Numbered from the stretch's first letter, positions 20,913-29,232 are shown. The stretch: 29,232 nt of DNA from Clostridiales bacterium (GCA_019409045.1 DXVG01000001.1:1-29232); one strand, 5' to 3'. Numbers and translations: made by a program. The notes: a model not told the origin generated them from the letters alone.

Positions 20913-22001
20913 ATGGAAAGAAGTCAGGCGGAACAGGCGCGGGTGCTTTCGCAGCTCGAGAGCGTGGAGGCGCGCTATGAGGAGCTGTCCATCCGCATCA
21001 CATTGCCGGAGGTCATCGCCGACACGCAGCTTTTCGCGCAGCTGATGCGCGAGCACAGCGAGCTTGCGGAGCTGAACGAGATCGCGCGGGGCTGCCGCGA
21101 GCTCGCCCGGCAGATCGGGCAGGCGCACGAGCTGCTCGCCGACCCGGACATGGCGGACATGGCGCGCGAGGAGCTGGAAGATCTCGAGCCCCGGCTGCGC
21201 GAGGAGCTGCACAAGGCGCGGCTGGCGCTCTTGCCCAAGGACCCGGACGACCGCAAAAACGCCGTGCTGGAGGTGCGCGCGGGCGCGGGCGGCGACGAGG
21301 CCGGCCTGTTCGGCGCGGAGCTTCTGCGCATGTACCAGCACTACGCCGACCGGCAGGGCTGGAAGTGGGAGCTGATCGAGGACGGCTCCACGGAGCTGGG
21401 CGGCATCAAGGAGAGCGTGGCGCTCATCTCCGGCAAAAACGTGTTTGAAAAGTTGAAGTTTGAAAGCGGCGTGCACCGCGTGCAGCGCGTCCCCGTCACC
21501 GAGAGCTCGGGCCGCATACACACCTCCACCGCCACGGTGGCGGTGCTTCCCGAGGCGGAGGACGTGGAGGTGGAGGTGGACCCCGCGGATTTGCGCATCG
21601 ACACCTATCGCGCCTCCGGCGCGGGCGGGCAGCACGTCAACCGCACGGATTCCGCCGTGCGCATCACGCACATCCCCACGGGGCTGGTGGTCACCTCGCA
21701 GGACCAGCGCTCGCAAATTCAGAACCGCGAAAAGGCCATGCGCGTGCTCAAGTCCCGCCTGTACGAGATGGAGCGCGAAAAGCAGGAGGGCGCCTACGCC
21801 GACCGCCGCCGCCTGCAGGTGGGCACGGGCGACCGCTCCGAGCGCATACGCACCTACAACTTCCCGCAGGGCCGCGTGACCGACCACCGCATCGGGCTCA
21901 CGCTCTACCGGCTGACGGACGTGCTGGAGGGCGACCTTGACGAGATCATCACCGCGCTGACGCTGGCCGAACAGACGGCGCTGATGGAGAAGCAGGCATG
22001 A
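20913..22001 (+). CDS. prfA: Peptide chain release factor 1
   Basis: RF1 ends translation at UAA and UAG. The 362-residue protein has the GGQ loop GAGGQHVNRTDSAVR for peptidyl-tRNA hydrolysis and the PVT tripeptide in VPVTESSGRIHTS, the PxT codon-reading motif of RF1 (RF2 has SPF). Length is normal. ATG at 20913 is chosen with GGGAG 11 bases upstream; an in-frame GTG at 20901 overlapping the prmC stop is the alternative. It ends in an ATGA overlap with the next gene, indicating translational coupling. Confidence 0.96.
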   Translation: MERSQAEQARVLSQLESVEARYEELSIRITLPEVIADTQLFAQLMREHSELAELNEIARGCRELARQIGQAHELLADPDMADMAREELEDLEPRLREELHKARLALLPKDPDDRKNAVLEVRAGAGGDEAGLFGAELLRMYQHYADRQGWKWELIEDGSTELGGIKESVALISGKNVFEKLKFESGVHRVQRVPVTESSGRIHTSTATVAVLPEAEDVEVEVDPADLRIDTYRASGAGGQHVNRTDSAVRITHIPTGLVVTSQDQRSQIQNREKAMRVLKSRLYEMEREKQEGAYADRRRLQVGTGDRSERIRTYNFPQGRVTDHRIGLTLYRLTDVLEGDLDEIITALTLAEQTALMEKQA

Positions 22002-23011
22002 GGACCGAGCTTTTGACGCCCACGGACGAGGCCATTGCGCGGGCGGGCGCGCTTCTGCGCGCCGGAAAGGTGGTGGGCTTCCCCACCGAGACGGTCTACG
22101 GGCTGGGCGCGAACGCGCTGGATGCGAGCGCCGTGGACAAGATATTCGCCGCCAAGGGGCGGCCCGGGGACAATCCCCTGATCGTACACATCGCGGACGC
22201 GGACGCGCTCGCGCCGCTGATCCGGGGCGAGCCGTCCGCCGCCGCGCGCGCGCTGATGGACGCCTTCTGGCCCGGGCCGATGACGCTCATCTTTCCCCGC
22301 AGCGGGCGCGTGCCCCTGCGGGTGACGGCGGGGCTCGACACCGTGGCCGTGCGCATGCCCTCGCACGCGGTGGCGCGCGCGCTCATCCGCGCGGCGGGCG
22401 TGCCGGTGGCCGCGCCCAGCGCCAACCGCTCCGGCCGGCCGAGCCCGACCACGGCGCGGGACGTGCTGGAGGACATGGACGGCCGCGTGCCGCTGATTCT
22501 GGACGGCGGCGCGTGCGGCGTGGGCCTGGAATCCACGGTGATCGACCTGACCGGGGGGTGCACGCGCGTGCTGCGCCCGGGCGGCGTCACGCAGGCGCAG
22601 ATCGCGTCCGTCGCGGGCGCGTGCGAGGTCGATCGCGCGGTGCTCGCGCCGCTCGGCGAGGGCGAGCGGCCGCGCTCGCCGGGCATGAAGTACAGGCACT
22701 ACGCACCGCGCGGCGAAGTGACGGTGTTTCGCGGGCCGGACGCCGCCGAAAAGATCATCCGCCGCTACGACGCGTGCGAGGGCGCGCTGATCCTCGCGCT
22801 GGAGGGCCACGTTCCCCTCTACGGCGCGCGGCGCGTGCTGTCCTTGGGCGCGGACGCGCGGGACATGGCCGCAAACCTGTTCGGCGCGCTGCGCGAGGCC
22901 GACCGGCTGGGCGCGCGGGAGATACTCTGCGAGGGCGTGGAGCCCACGGGCGTGGGGCTGGCGGTGATGAACCGGCTCCTGCGTGCGGCGGCGTTCCGCG
23001 TGGTGGACTGA
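21998..23011 (+). CDS. ywlC: Threonylcarbamoyl-AMP synthase (Sua5/YwlC type)
   Basis: This enzyme makes L-threonylcarbamoyladenylate from Thr, bicarbonate and ATP, the first step of t6A modification in tRNAs reading ANN codons. The 337-residue protein has the YrdC-like catalytic domain (GFPTETVYGLGANA, KGRPGDNPLIVH, PSANRSGRPSPT) to about residue 205. A linker SPGMKYRHYAP and a C-terminal Sua5 domain follow, so it is the long form rather than the short TsaC. The start overlaps the prfA stop by four bases. Placement beside prfA is common in Bacillota. Confidence 0.94.
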   Translation: MRTELLTPTDEAIARAGALLRAGKVVGFPTETVYGLGANALDASAVDKIFAAKGRPGDNPLIVHIADADALAPLIRGEPSAAARALMDAFWPGPMTLIFPRSGRVPLRVTAGLDTVAVRMPSHAVARALIRAAGVPVAAPSANRSGRPSPTTARDVLEDMDGRVPLILDGGACGVGLESTVIDLTGGCTRVLRPGGVTQAQIASVAGACEVDRAVLAPLGEGERPRSPGMKYRHYAPRGEVTVFRGPDAAEKIIRRYDACEGALILALEGHVPLYGARRVLSLGADARDMAANLFGALREADRLGAREILCEGVEPTGVGLAVMNRLLRAAAFRVVD

Positions 23012-23028
23012 CAAGAGGAGGAGCGCGC

Positions 23029-23547
23029 ATGCCGCAGCACGTCGTCGTGGTCGATTACGACCCCGCCTGGCCGGAGATGTACGCCGCGGAGGCCGCGCGG
23101 CTGCGCCGCGCGCTGGGTGAAAACTGCGTATCCATCCACCACATCGGCAGCACGGCGGTCCCCGGACTGGCCGCGAAGCCGATCATCGACATGCTGCCCG
23201 TGGTGCGCTCTCTGGAGGCGGTGGACCGCGCGGCGGACGCGCTTGCGCGCCTGGGGTACGAGTGCCTCGGCGAGTTCGGCATACCCGGCAGGCGCTACCT
23301 GCGCAAGGGCGGGGACGAGCGCACGCATCAGGTACACGTCTTTGCCGAGGCGGACGAGGCAAACATACGCCGCCACATCGCGTTTCGGGATCATCTGCGC
23401 GCGCACGAGGCCGACCGGGACGCCTACGCGCGCCTCAAGCGCGCGCTCGCGCAGGCGCACCCCTACGACATAGAGGCCTACTGCGAGGGCAAGGCGGCGT
23501 TCGTGCGCGCGCTCGAGCGCAGGGCGCTCGGCGAGGGCCGCGCTTGA
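23029..23547 (+). CDS. GrpB-family (UPF0157) nucleotidyltransferase-like protein
   Basis: This 172-residue GrpB-family protein has the nucleotidyltransferase-like fold. It opens VVDYDPAWPEMYAAEAARL and has HHIGSTAVPGLAAKPIIDML (about 40-60, the conserved acid and GST loop), RYLRKGG and THQVHVF, and ends in PYDIEAYCEGKAAFV. The function of stand-alone GrpB proteins is not settled; some are fused to dephospho-CoA kinase. ATG at 23029 has GAGGAGG upstream and lies 17 bases after the previous stop. Its own stop codon overlaps the -35 box of the next gene. Confidence 0.92.
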   Translation: MPQHVVVVDYDPAWPEMYAAEAARLRRALGENCVSIHHIGSTAVPGLAAKPIIDMLPVVRSLEAVDRAADALARLGYECLGEFGIPGRRYLRKGGDERTHQVHVFAEADEANIRRHIAFRDHLRAHEADRDAYARLKRALAQAHPYDIEAYCEGKAAFVRALERRALGEGRA

Positions 23548-23572
23548 CGCGGGCGCGCGGTTTCTGTACAAT
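23544..23572 (+). promoter_or_regulatory. Promoter of the AI-2E-family gene
   Basis: TTGACG (23544-23549), a 17-bp spacer and TACAAT (23567-23572). The -35 box contains the grpB-like gene's stop codon. The predicted start near 23579 leaves too little leader for upstream ATG codons. Confidence 0.75.
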
Positions 23573-23623
23573 GGAATGGGCCGCCGGGGGCGGCGCATGA
23601 GGCGTTTGAGGGAGGAGATCCGC

Positions 23624-24778
23624 TTGCTGCAATGGAGGACCTGTCTGCGCGTGGGCGTCACGGTGGCGGTGCTGTTCCTGTTCACGCATTACTGGGGCGC
23701 GGTCTCCGGCGTGCTGAGCCTGATCTTCAGCGCGATATGGCCGCTGATCCTGGGCGCGGGCATCGCCTACATCGTCAATACGCTGATGCGCTTTTATGAG
23801 CGGCACTACTTTCCGCGCTCGCGCAGGCGCTGTCTGATCCGCTCGCGCCGCGCGGTATGCATGACGGCCTCCTACCTGACCATCATACTGATCGTGGGGC
23901 TGATCATACTGCTGGTGGTGCCGGAGCTGATCCGGGCGATACAGCTTCTCATCAGCGGGACGCCCGCCCTGCTGGAGTGGCTGAACGCGCTGTTACAGGA
24001 GCACCCGGAGATCGCCGAATACCTGCCCGAGGCGGAGGCCGTGCTCGGCAAGATCGGTGCGGACTGGCAGCAGACGCTCACGCAGGTGCTCGACTGGCTG
24101 GGCGGCGGCCTCGGCGGCGTGATGAACTCGATACTGACCACGGTCTCGGGCGTGTTCTCCGGCGCGGTCACGCTGGTGATGGGCGTGATGTTCTCCTTCT
24201 ATATCCTCTACAGCAAGGAGCGGCTGTGCGCGCAGGCAAACCGGCTGATGCGCACATACATGCGGCCCGCGTGGGTGGAAAAGACGCGCTATGTGCTGGG
24301 CGTGCTCGACGACAGCTTCCACCGCTACATCGTCGGCCAGTGCATCGAAGCCGTCATCCTCGGAATGCTGTGCATGCTGGGCATGCTCGCCTTCGGCTTC
24401 CCCTACGCCACGATGATCGGCACGCTGGTGGGCGCGACGGCGCTGATCCCCATCGCGGGCGCGTACATCGGCGCGGGCGTGGGCGCGATACTGATCCTGA
24501 CCATATCGCCCGTGGAGGCCGTGCTGTTTTTGCTGTTCATCATCGTATTGCAGCAGCTCGAGGGCAACCTCATCTATCCGCGCGTGGTGGGCACGTCGCT
24601 GGGGCTGCCCGCGCTGTGGGTGCTGGCGGCCATCACGGTGGGCGGCAGCATGATGGGCGTCGGCGGCATGCTGCTGGCCGTGCCGCTGACGGCGGCCGCG
24701 TATCGGCTGATCCGCACGGACGTGCGGCGCCGCGAGGGCGCGCGCGCCGAGGCGCAGGCCCCCGCGGACGGGCAATAG
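23624..24778 (+). CDS. AI-2E family (PerM/YdiK-type) membrane transporter
   Basis: This 384-residue membrane protein of the AI-2E transporter family has about seven to eight helices. It shows GAGIAYIVNTLMRFYER near the N-terminus, an extracytoplasmic region with ALLEWLNALLQEHPEIAEYL, and the conserved C-terminal half GQCIEAVILGMLCMLG, ALIPIAGAYIGAG and QQLEGNLIYPRVVG. Substrates vary across the family (quorum signals, ions, unknown compounds), so none is assigned. TTG at 23624 is preferred because AGGGAGGAG lies six bases before it and the promoter start is near 23579. The ATG at 23597 would add nine residues but has no ribosome site. Confidence 0.9.
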   Translation: MLQWRTCLRVGVTVAVLFLFTHYWGAVSGVLSLIFSAIWPLILGAGIAYIVNTLMRFYERHYFPRSRRRCLIRSRRAVCMTASYLTIILIVGLIILLVVPELIRAIQLLISGTPALLEWLNALLQEHPEIAEYLPEAEAVLGKIGADWQQTLTQVLDWLGGGLGGVMNSILTTVSGVFSGAVTLVMGVMFSFYILYSKERLCAQANRLMRTYMRPAWVEKTRYVLGVLDDSFHRYIVGQCIEAVILGMLCMLGMLAFGFPYATMIGTLVGATALIPIAGAYIGAGVGAILILTISPVEAVLFLLFIIVLQQLEGNLIYPRVVGTSLGLPALWVLAAITVGGSMMGVGGMLLAVPLTAAAYRLIRTDVRRREGARAEAQAPADGQ

Positions 24779-24782
24779 ATGC

Positions 24783-24954
24783 CAGGGCGTTGAGAAAGCC
24801 CGCAAGGCAAGGAAGCGAGCCTGCAAACAAGGGAGCTTACATAGACGTAAGTGACCGCGGTTTGCAGGCGAAGCTGACGCAGGAAGCAAAAATCACTTCC
24901 GCTTCTTTTCTTTCGGAAGTGATTTTTGCGTTTGGGGGCTTTGTCAGCGGTCTG
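24783..24954 (+). repeat. 172-bp structured dispersed element, copy 2
   Basis: It aligns gap-free with 4483-4654 and differs at eight positions. The terminal inverted repeats, the 10-bp helix (24819-24828 with 24860-24869), its inner hairpin and the long hairpin (24886-24900 with 24915-24929) are all kept. The pair C24821-G24867 replaces T-A of copy 1, and G24915 lets the long hairpin gain a fifteenth pair. It starts four bases after the AI-2E-family stop and lies between convergent genes, as copy 1 does. Confidence 0.85.
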
Positions 24955-24955
24955 G

Positions 24956-24987
24956 GCGCCCGCTCCTCGATTAAGTGGAACGGGCGC
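24956..24987 (+). terminator. Hairpin following element copy 2
   Basis: GCGCCCG (24956-24962) pairs with CGGGCGC (24981-24987) around an 18-base loop, followed by a T-rich stretch ending in TTTTT at 24995-24999. It is a plausible terminator for plus-strand transcripts coming from the AI-2E-family gene. Confidence 0.55.
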
Positions 24988-25002
24988 TTCTCTGTTTTTG
25001 GG

Positions 25003-25344
25003 TCAATCCTTGACGATCACGGCGACGAGCACGAGGTCCGTGTCGCCCACGCTCTCTACCGAGTGGCCGTGGCCGGAGAATGTGGCCATCGAATCGCCGG
25101 GGTGGACGAGCACCTCTGTCTCGTCGTCCATCACGCGGCCCTCGCCCTCCAGAAACAGAAACAGCTCCGTCTCATTCTCGTGGACGTGATAGCCGATGGA
25201 CGCGCCCGGCGCGAGCCGTATCTCGGAAAACAGGCGCGCGTTTGCGGGGAGCTCTTTGCTGGCGGGGGTCAGAAGCGCCGCGCCGTTGCCGCCGCGCATG
25301 GCCTCCCGGCGCTGTGTCTGCCGCTCTTGTTTGCGTGTGATCAT
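25003..25344 (-). CDS. Single-domain cupin protein
   Basis: This 113-residue protein has one cupin_2 barrel. Cupin motif 1 is visible as GYHVHENETELFLFLEGEGR (about 54-73), with the His, His and Glu metal ligands. Motif 2 is HPGDSMATFSGHGHSVES (about 83-100), with the closing His. Small cupins of this kind bind a metal and act as isomerases, dioxygenases or sensors; the activity cannot be told here. ATG at 25344 is preferred because GGAGGTGG lies just upstream. It is monocistronic and converges on the AI-2E-family gene with element copy 2 between them. Confidence 0.88.
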   Translation of the reverse strand: MITRKQERQTQRREAMRGGNGAALLTPASKELPANARLFSEIRLAPGASIGYHVHENETELFLFLEGEGRVMDDETEVLVHPGDSMATFSGHGHSVESVGDTDLVLVAVIVKD

Positions 25345-25415
25345 GTTCAATCCACCTCCATACAACGATTATAGCATCCGCGCGCGCCGCGCACAACGTT
25401 TTTTACACAATATCA

Positions 25416-25444
25416 TGGAAAAGCGGCGAGTGTTGTGCTATAAT
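25416..25444 (+). promoter_or_regulatory. Possible promoter of the ECF S-component gene
   Basis: A perfect TATAAT (25439-25444) lies 17 bp after a weak TGGAAA (25416-25421). A 7-bp inverted repeat, GCACAAC at 25391-25397 and GTTGTGC at 25432-25438, brackets it and could be an operator. The 93-base leader shows no riboswitch I recognise. Confidence 0.5.
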
Positions 25445-25537
25445 GTGCGCGTCGGCATTCTCAGCAAGCCGAACACGGAATCCCCGCTTCAAACATTCGT
25501 AGGGTATCGGACGCGAACTCGAACGGAGGAAAATCAC

Positions 25538-26134
25538 ATGACCATGACGCAAAAGCAGGCCACGCGCTCGCTCACGCTCACCGCGATGTTCGTCGCGCTG
25601 GTCGCCCTGCTGGGGCTGACCCCGCTGGGCATCATCCCCCTCGGCTTTATCAACGTGACCATACTGCACATACCCGTCGTCATCGGCACGCTCGTGCTCG
25701 GCCTGCGGGGCGGGCTGATCCTGGGCTGCACGTTCGGGCTGGTCAGCACGCTGCGCGCCTTTGGCATTCCCCTGCCCGCCTCGGCGCTCGTGTCCAACCT
25801 GATGGCGGAGAGCCCGCTTCTGGTGATCGTGATGAGCATGTTCCCGCGGCTGATGGTGCCGCTGGTCACGCACGGCGTGTATCGCCTGATCGACGGCCGG
25901 GGCGCGCGAATCTATGTATCCGTGCCCGTGGCGGCGGTCGCGGGCACGCTGACCAACACGGTGCTGTACCTGGGGCTGATGCTGCTGTTTTACGCGATGA
26001 CCGCGCTGGATACGGCGGCCGTGCTGGGGCTGATCCTCGGAACGGGCGCCATTGGCGGCGGGAGCGAGGCTGTGGTGGCGGCGCTGATCTCCACGCCCGT
26101 GGTGGTCGCGCTCAGAAAAATACAGAAGAAGTAG
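25538..26134 (+). CDS. panT: ECF transporter S component, probably for pantothenate
   Basis: This 198-residue membrane protein of the ECF substrate-binding type has five to six helices and the conserved segment LTPLGIIPLGFINVTILHIP (about 25-45), with GTGAIGGGSEAVVAALIS near the C-terminus. S components bind a vitamin and join a shared energising module (EcfA, EcfA', EcfT) that is not in this window. The gene lies ten bases before pantothenate kinase, which supports pantothenate as the ligand. PanT is therefore assigned by context and likeness, not proof. ATG at 25538 follows ACGGAGGA. Confidence 0.82.
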   Translation: MTMTQKQATRSLTLTAMFVALVALLGLTPLGIIPLGFINVTILHIPVVIGTLVLGLRGGLILGCTFGLVSTLRAFGIPLPASALVSNLMAESPLLVIVMSMFPRLMVPLVTHGVYRLIDGRGARIYVSVPVAAVAGTLTNTVLYLGLMLLFYAMTALDTAAVLGLILGTGAIGGGSEAVVAALISTPVVVALRKIQKK

Positions 26135-26144
26135 GGAAGAACGC

Positions 26145-26915
26145 ATGATCCTCGCGCTTGACATCGGCAATTCCAACATCAAGGTCGCGCTGTTTGACGG
26201 CCTGGAGCAAAAGACGTACTTTCGCCTCTCGTGCGATCGCAACAAGTCCTCGGACGAGTACGGCGTGACGCTTCTGAGCATGCTGCGCCACGCGGGATAC
26301 GGGCCGCAGGACGTGCACGGCATCGCGTTTTCCTCGGTGGTGCCCACCATCAACTTCACCATCGAGCACATGTGCAGGAACTACTTCGGCATAGAGCCGA
26401 TGAGCGTGCAGCCCGGCATCAAGACGGGCATCAACATAAAGTACGAAAACCCGCGGGAGCTGGGAAGCGACCGCATCGCCAACGCCGTGGCCGCCTACGA
26501 GCTCTACGGCGGGCCGTGCATCACCATAGACTTCGGCACCGCCACGTCCTTTGGCGCCATTTCCCGGCGCGGCGAGTTTCTGGGCGGCGCGATCTGCCCG
26601 GGCATCAAGCTGGCGGCGGAGGCGCTGACCGAGCGCACGGCGAAGCTGCCCCGCTTCGAGCTGCAAAGGCCGGAGGCGGTCATCGGCAGAAACACCGTGG
26701 CGAACATGCAGTCCGGCATCGTCTACGGCTACATCGGGCAGGTGAGCTATCTGATCGAGCGGATGAAGCGCGAGCTGGGCGCGCCCGAGGCCAAGGTGAT
26801 CGCCACCGGCGGCCTAGCGCTGCTGATCGCGGAGGACTCGAGCGTGATAGACGTTCTGGACGGACTTCTGACGCTGAAGGGGCTGTGTCTGATCTATGAA
26901 AAAAATGCCGTGTGA
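26145..26915 (+). CDS. coaX: Type III pantothenate kinase
   Basis: CoaX phosphorylates pantothenate with ATP, the first step of coenzyme A synthesis. It is the K+-dependent, feedback-insensitive type. The 256-residue protein starts ILALDIGNSNIKVALFDG (phosphate loop) and has GSDRIANAVAAYELYGGPC, the IDFGTATSFGAI motif (about 126-137), GGAICPGIKLAAEAL and a C-terminal ATGGLA. Length is normal. It follows the PanT-like gene by ten bases and overlaps the MGMT gene by 20, so the genes are coupled. Confidence 0.96.
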   Translation: MILALDIGNSNIKVALFDGLEQKTYFRLSCDRNKSSDEYGVTLLSMLRHAGYGPQDVHGIAFSSVVPTINFTIEHMCRNYFGIEPMSVQPGIKTGINIKYENPRELGSDRIANAVAAYELYGGPCITIDFGTATSFGAISRRGEFLGGAICPGIKLAAEALTERTAKLPRFELQRPEAVIGRNTVANMQSGIVYGYIGQVSYLIERMKRELGAPEAKVIATGGLALLIAEDSSVIDVLDGLLTLKGLCLIYEKNAV

Positions 26916-27363
26916 GCTCGCCCGCCGCTGCGTGGAGACGCCCATCGGGCCGATGACGCTCGCCGCGGACGGCGAGGCGCTGGTGGAGGCGCGCTTTGGC
27001 CGCTCCCCCTTTGCGGACGGGGGCGGCGTGCTCGACCAGGCCGAGCGTGAGCTTCAGGAGTACTTTTCCGGCCGGCGGCGCGCGTTCGACGTGCCGCTGC
27101 GCCCGCGCGGAACGCCGTTTCAGCAGCGCGTGTGGCAGGCGCTGCGGGGCATTCCCTACGGACAGACGCGCGCCTATCAGGACGTGGCGCGCGCCGTGGA
27201 CGCGCCGCGGGCCTGCCGCGCCGTGGGCGGCGCGAACCACAAAAACCCCCTGCCGGTGTTCATCCCCTGCCATCGCGTGATCGGCCGCGGCGGCGCGCTC
27301 GTGGGCTACGCGGGCGGGCTGGAGGCGAAGAAGCGGCTGCTGGAGCTGGAGGGCGCGCTTTGA
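26896..27363 (+). CDS. ogt: Methylated-DNA-protein cysteine methyltransferase
   Basis: This suicide repair enzyme moves the methyl group of O6-methylguanine to its own Cys. The 155-residue protein carries the active site IPCHRVIGR near residue 124, the helix-turn-helix region PFQQRVWQALRGIPYGQTRA (about 75-94) with its Arg finger, and GANHKNPLPV. The N-terminal domain is short but complete. It starts inside the end of coaX (20-base overlap) and overlaps the next gene by four bases, forming a DNA-repair run with a glycosylase and RecD2. Confidence 0.94.
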   Translation: MKKMPCELARRCVETPIGPMTLAADGEALVEARFGRSPFADGGGVLDQAERELQEYFSGRRRAFDVPLRPRGTPFQQRVWQALRGIPYGQTRAYQDVARAVDAPRACRAVGGANHKNPLPVFIPCHRVIGRGGALVGYAGGLEAKKRLLELEGAL

Positions 27364-27959
27364 TCTTTCCATATACAGGCAGGGAGATGGAATACCTGCG
27401 CGGGCGCGACGCGAAGCTGGGCGCGTGGATAGACCGCCTCGGGCACATCCGGCGCGAGATGATCAGCGAGCCGTTCGCGGCGCTTATGCACGCGGTGACG
27501 GGGCAGCAGGTGTCCTCCAAGGCGCAGGCGAGCGTGTGGGCGCGGCTGCTTGCGCGCGGGCTGGACCGGCCGGAGGCCGTGCTCGCCATGCCGGAGGATG
27601 AGCTGTCCGCGCTGGGGCTCGGCCCCAAAAAGGCGCGCTGGCTGCGCCTTGCCGCGCAGCGGGCAGACGAGCTTCAGGGGCTGGACGCGCTTTCGGACGC
27701 GGAGGTCGTGCGCAGGCTCACATCGTTTGCGGGCGTGGGCCGCTGGACGGCGGAGATGCTCATGATCTTCTCGCTGGGGCGCATGAACGTGCTCAGCCAG
27801 GGCGATCTCGGCATCCGCCGCGGCCTGTGCGCGCTGCACGGCCCGGACGCGTGCGCGCGCTTTGACTTCTGGCGGGAGCGGTACGCGCCGTATGGAAGCG
27901 TGGCCTCCCTGTACCTGTGGGAGATCGCGCGGTTGGGGGATGCAGATGCCCAGATTTGA
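27360..27959 (+). CDS. DNA-3-methyladenine glycosylase (HhH-GPD type)
   Basis: This is an AlkA-like base-excision glycosylase of 199 residues that removes alkylated bases. It shows ALMHAVTGQQVSSKAQ (about 41-56), the helix-hairpin-helix LTSFAGVGRWTAEMLMIFSL (about 121-140) and the catalytic Asp in LSQGDLGIRRG. A TTG at 27360, overlapping the MGMT stop as TTGA and preceded by GGAGGG six bases upstream, is preferred as the start. It restores an IFPYTGREMEYL N-terminus expected for the family, while the first ATG at 27387 would remove it. Pairing with MGMT gives two answers to alkylation damage. Confidence 0.92.
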   Translation: MIFPYTGREMEYLRGRDAKLGAWIDRLGHIRREMISEPFAALMHAVTGQQVSSKAQASVWARLLARGLDRPEAVLAMPEDELSALGLGPKKARWLRLAAQRADELQGLDALSDAEVVRRLTSFAGVGRWTAEMLMIFSLGRMNVLSQGDLGIRRGLCALHGPDACARFDFWRERYAPYGSVASLYLWEIARLGDADAQI

Positions 27960-29232
27960 AGCAACGGTTGAAAAGATCACATATCGCAACGAGGGCAACG
28001 GCTTTACCGTCGCACAGGTGCGGCTCGCGGGCGGCGAGCGCATGGCGGCCGTGGGCGCGATGCCCCTTTTGCAGCCGGGCGAGCGCGCCGCGTTTGAGGG
28101 CGAGCTGACCGAGCACAGGGAGTACGGGCGGCAGATACGGGTGTCGCTGGTGGAGGCCCTGGAGCCGGAGACGCTGGAGGGCATCGAGAAGTACCTCGCC
28201 TCCGGGATGATCCGCGGCGTGGGCGAGGCCACGGCGCGCCTGATCGTGGAATCGTTCGGCGAGCGCACGCTGGACGTGCTCAGCGGGGAGCCGCACAGGC
28301 TGACCGAGGTGCCCGGCATCGGCCGGAAGCGCGCCGCGATGATCGCCGAGAGCTTTCAGGAGCACAACCAGATGCGCGGCGCGATGATGTTTCTGCAAAA
28401 GTACGGGCTCACGCCGGGCATGGCGGCGCGCGTATACCGCGTGTTCGGCGACCGCACGGAGGCCGTGGCGCGCGAGAACCCCTACCGGCTGGCCGACGAG
28501 GTGGAGGGCGTGGGCTTCAAGACCGCCGACCGCATGGCGCTGGCGATGGGGTTTTCGCTCAGCGGCGAGTTTCGGTTGCAGAGCGGGCTGCGCTACGCGC
28601 TGAGCGAGGCGGCGGCATCGTCCGGGCACATGTACCTGCCGCGCGAGGCGCTGGTGGAGCACGCGGGCCGCATGCTCGGCGCGGACGCGGAGCTGGTGGA
28701 CAACGCGCTGCGCTCGCTGGTGCTCTCGGGCGGACTGGAGGCCGAGGAGCTGGACGGGGAGACGGCCATATACCTGCCCCGCTATCACGAGGCCGAGACC
28801 GACGCTGCCTACCGCATCGCGCGGCTGATGCGCTCCTTCGAGGGCGCGGCCGCAGAGGGGCGCGCCGAGCGCGTGATGCGCCGCACCGAGGAGGACGAGG
28901 GCATGCATCTGTGCCCCGAGCAGCGCGAGGCCGTGGAGGCCGTGGAGCGCGAGGGCGTGCTGGTGATCACCGGCGGGCCGGGCACGGGCAAGACCACCAC
29001 GCTCCGGTGCATACTGCGCCTGCTGGACGAGCTGGGCGGCGCGGAGCTGTGCGCGCCCACGGGCAGGGCCGCCAAGCGCATGAGCGAGGCCACGGGCCGC
29101 CCGGCGCGCACCATCCATCGCCTTCTGGAGTACGCGGGCGAGGACGGGCGCTTCCAGCGCGACGAGCACGACCCGCTGGAGTGCGCGGCCGTGGTGGTGG
29201 ACGAGATGAGCATGGTGGACATCTTCCTGTTC
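27948..29232 (+). CDS. recD2: RecD2-like ATP-dependent DNA helicase, cut by window end
   Basis: The frame runs open to the end of the window (428 codons; full RecD2 is about 740 residues). The N-terminal OB-like part (FEATVEKITYRNEGNGFTVA) is followed by helix-hairpin-helix segments (GMIRGVGEATARLIVESFG and EVPGIGRKRAAMIAESF). The superfamily 1B motor then begins, with Walker A GGPGTGKTTT near residue 345 and Walker B VVVDEMSMVD near 418. RecD2 unwinds DNA 5' to 3' in repair, without RecBC. ATG at 27948 (or 27942, same frame) follows GGGGG and overlaps the glycosylase gene by about 12 bases. Confidence 0.95.

Noticed and set aside
23857..25374. Long plus-strand open frame crossing the AI-2E-family gene, the repeat and the cupin gene
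   Set aside because: It is a second frame of the transporter gene, then repeat, then antisense of the cupin. Low-complexity Arg/Gly-rich composition.
25445..25537. Riboswitch in the leader of the PanT-like gene
   Set aside because: The leader is short and I could not find a convincing conserved fold or known aptamer core in it.

Overview
The window looks like a high-GC member of the Clostridia (Bacillota). Most of it is GC-rich. Ribosome binding sites are strong AGGAGG types, and several promoters match the sigma-A consensus with 16-17 bp spacers. The set rpmE-prmC-prfA-threonylcarbamoyl-AMP synthase, an ECF S component next to type III pantothenate kinase, a RecD2 helicase and HutC-type GntR regulation all fit Bacillota. 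No rRNA, tRNA or CRISPR array was seen. Species cannot be assigned from the sequence alone.

Bases 1-2274 are visibly AT-richer and carry five small minus-strand genes: two-helix membrane proteins, a DUF4190-like protein and an excisionase-like HTH protein. At least one, and probably two, are frameshifted. They are read from one consensus promoter that overlaps operator-like palindromes. A divergent XRE regulator lies beside it. This looks like a decaying acquired island. Bases 2275-4416 hold the XRE gene, a macrodomain protein with a helical C-terminal extension, three 40-bp tandem repeats and a VWA protein. 

Bases 4706-19705 form a large carbohydrate-use locus. It holds a zinc-dependent MDR dehydrogenase, a glycerol-dehydrogenase-like enzyme, a KDPG-type aldolase and a GntR/UTRA regulator. 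An operon then encodes a phosphotriesterase-like hydrolase, a shikimate-dehydrogenase-like protein, a D-2-hydroxyacid dehydrogenase, an FGGY kinase and an SMP-30 lactonase. A ribose-type ABC importer follows, with one double ATPase and two different permeases. Its substrate-binding protein has an in-frame TGA at codon 124. A shared palindrome, TGTWAYTACA-like, lies at five promoter regions of this locus and is a candidate operator for the GntR protein. The pathway appears to be oxidation, lactone opening, phosphorylation and aldol cleavage of an unusual sugar, polyol or sugar acid. The substrate is unknown.

Bases 19714-29232 are housekeeping: rpmE, prmC, prfA, Sua5/YwlC, a GrpB-family protein, an AI-2E-family permease, a cupin, a PanT-like ECF S component with coaX, and a DNA-repair run (MGMT, AlkA-like glycosylase, RecD2) cut by the window end. 

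The most novel item is a 172-bp dispersed element present twice (4483-4654 and 24783-24954), each time between convergent genes and in the same orientation. It has 19-bp imperfect terminal inverted repeats and three internal helices. The few differences between copies include a compensatory base-pair change, so it behaves like a folded RNA or a REP/MITE-like structured element rather than a gene.
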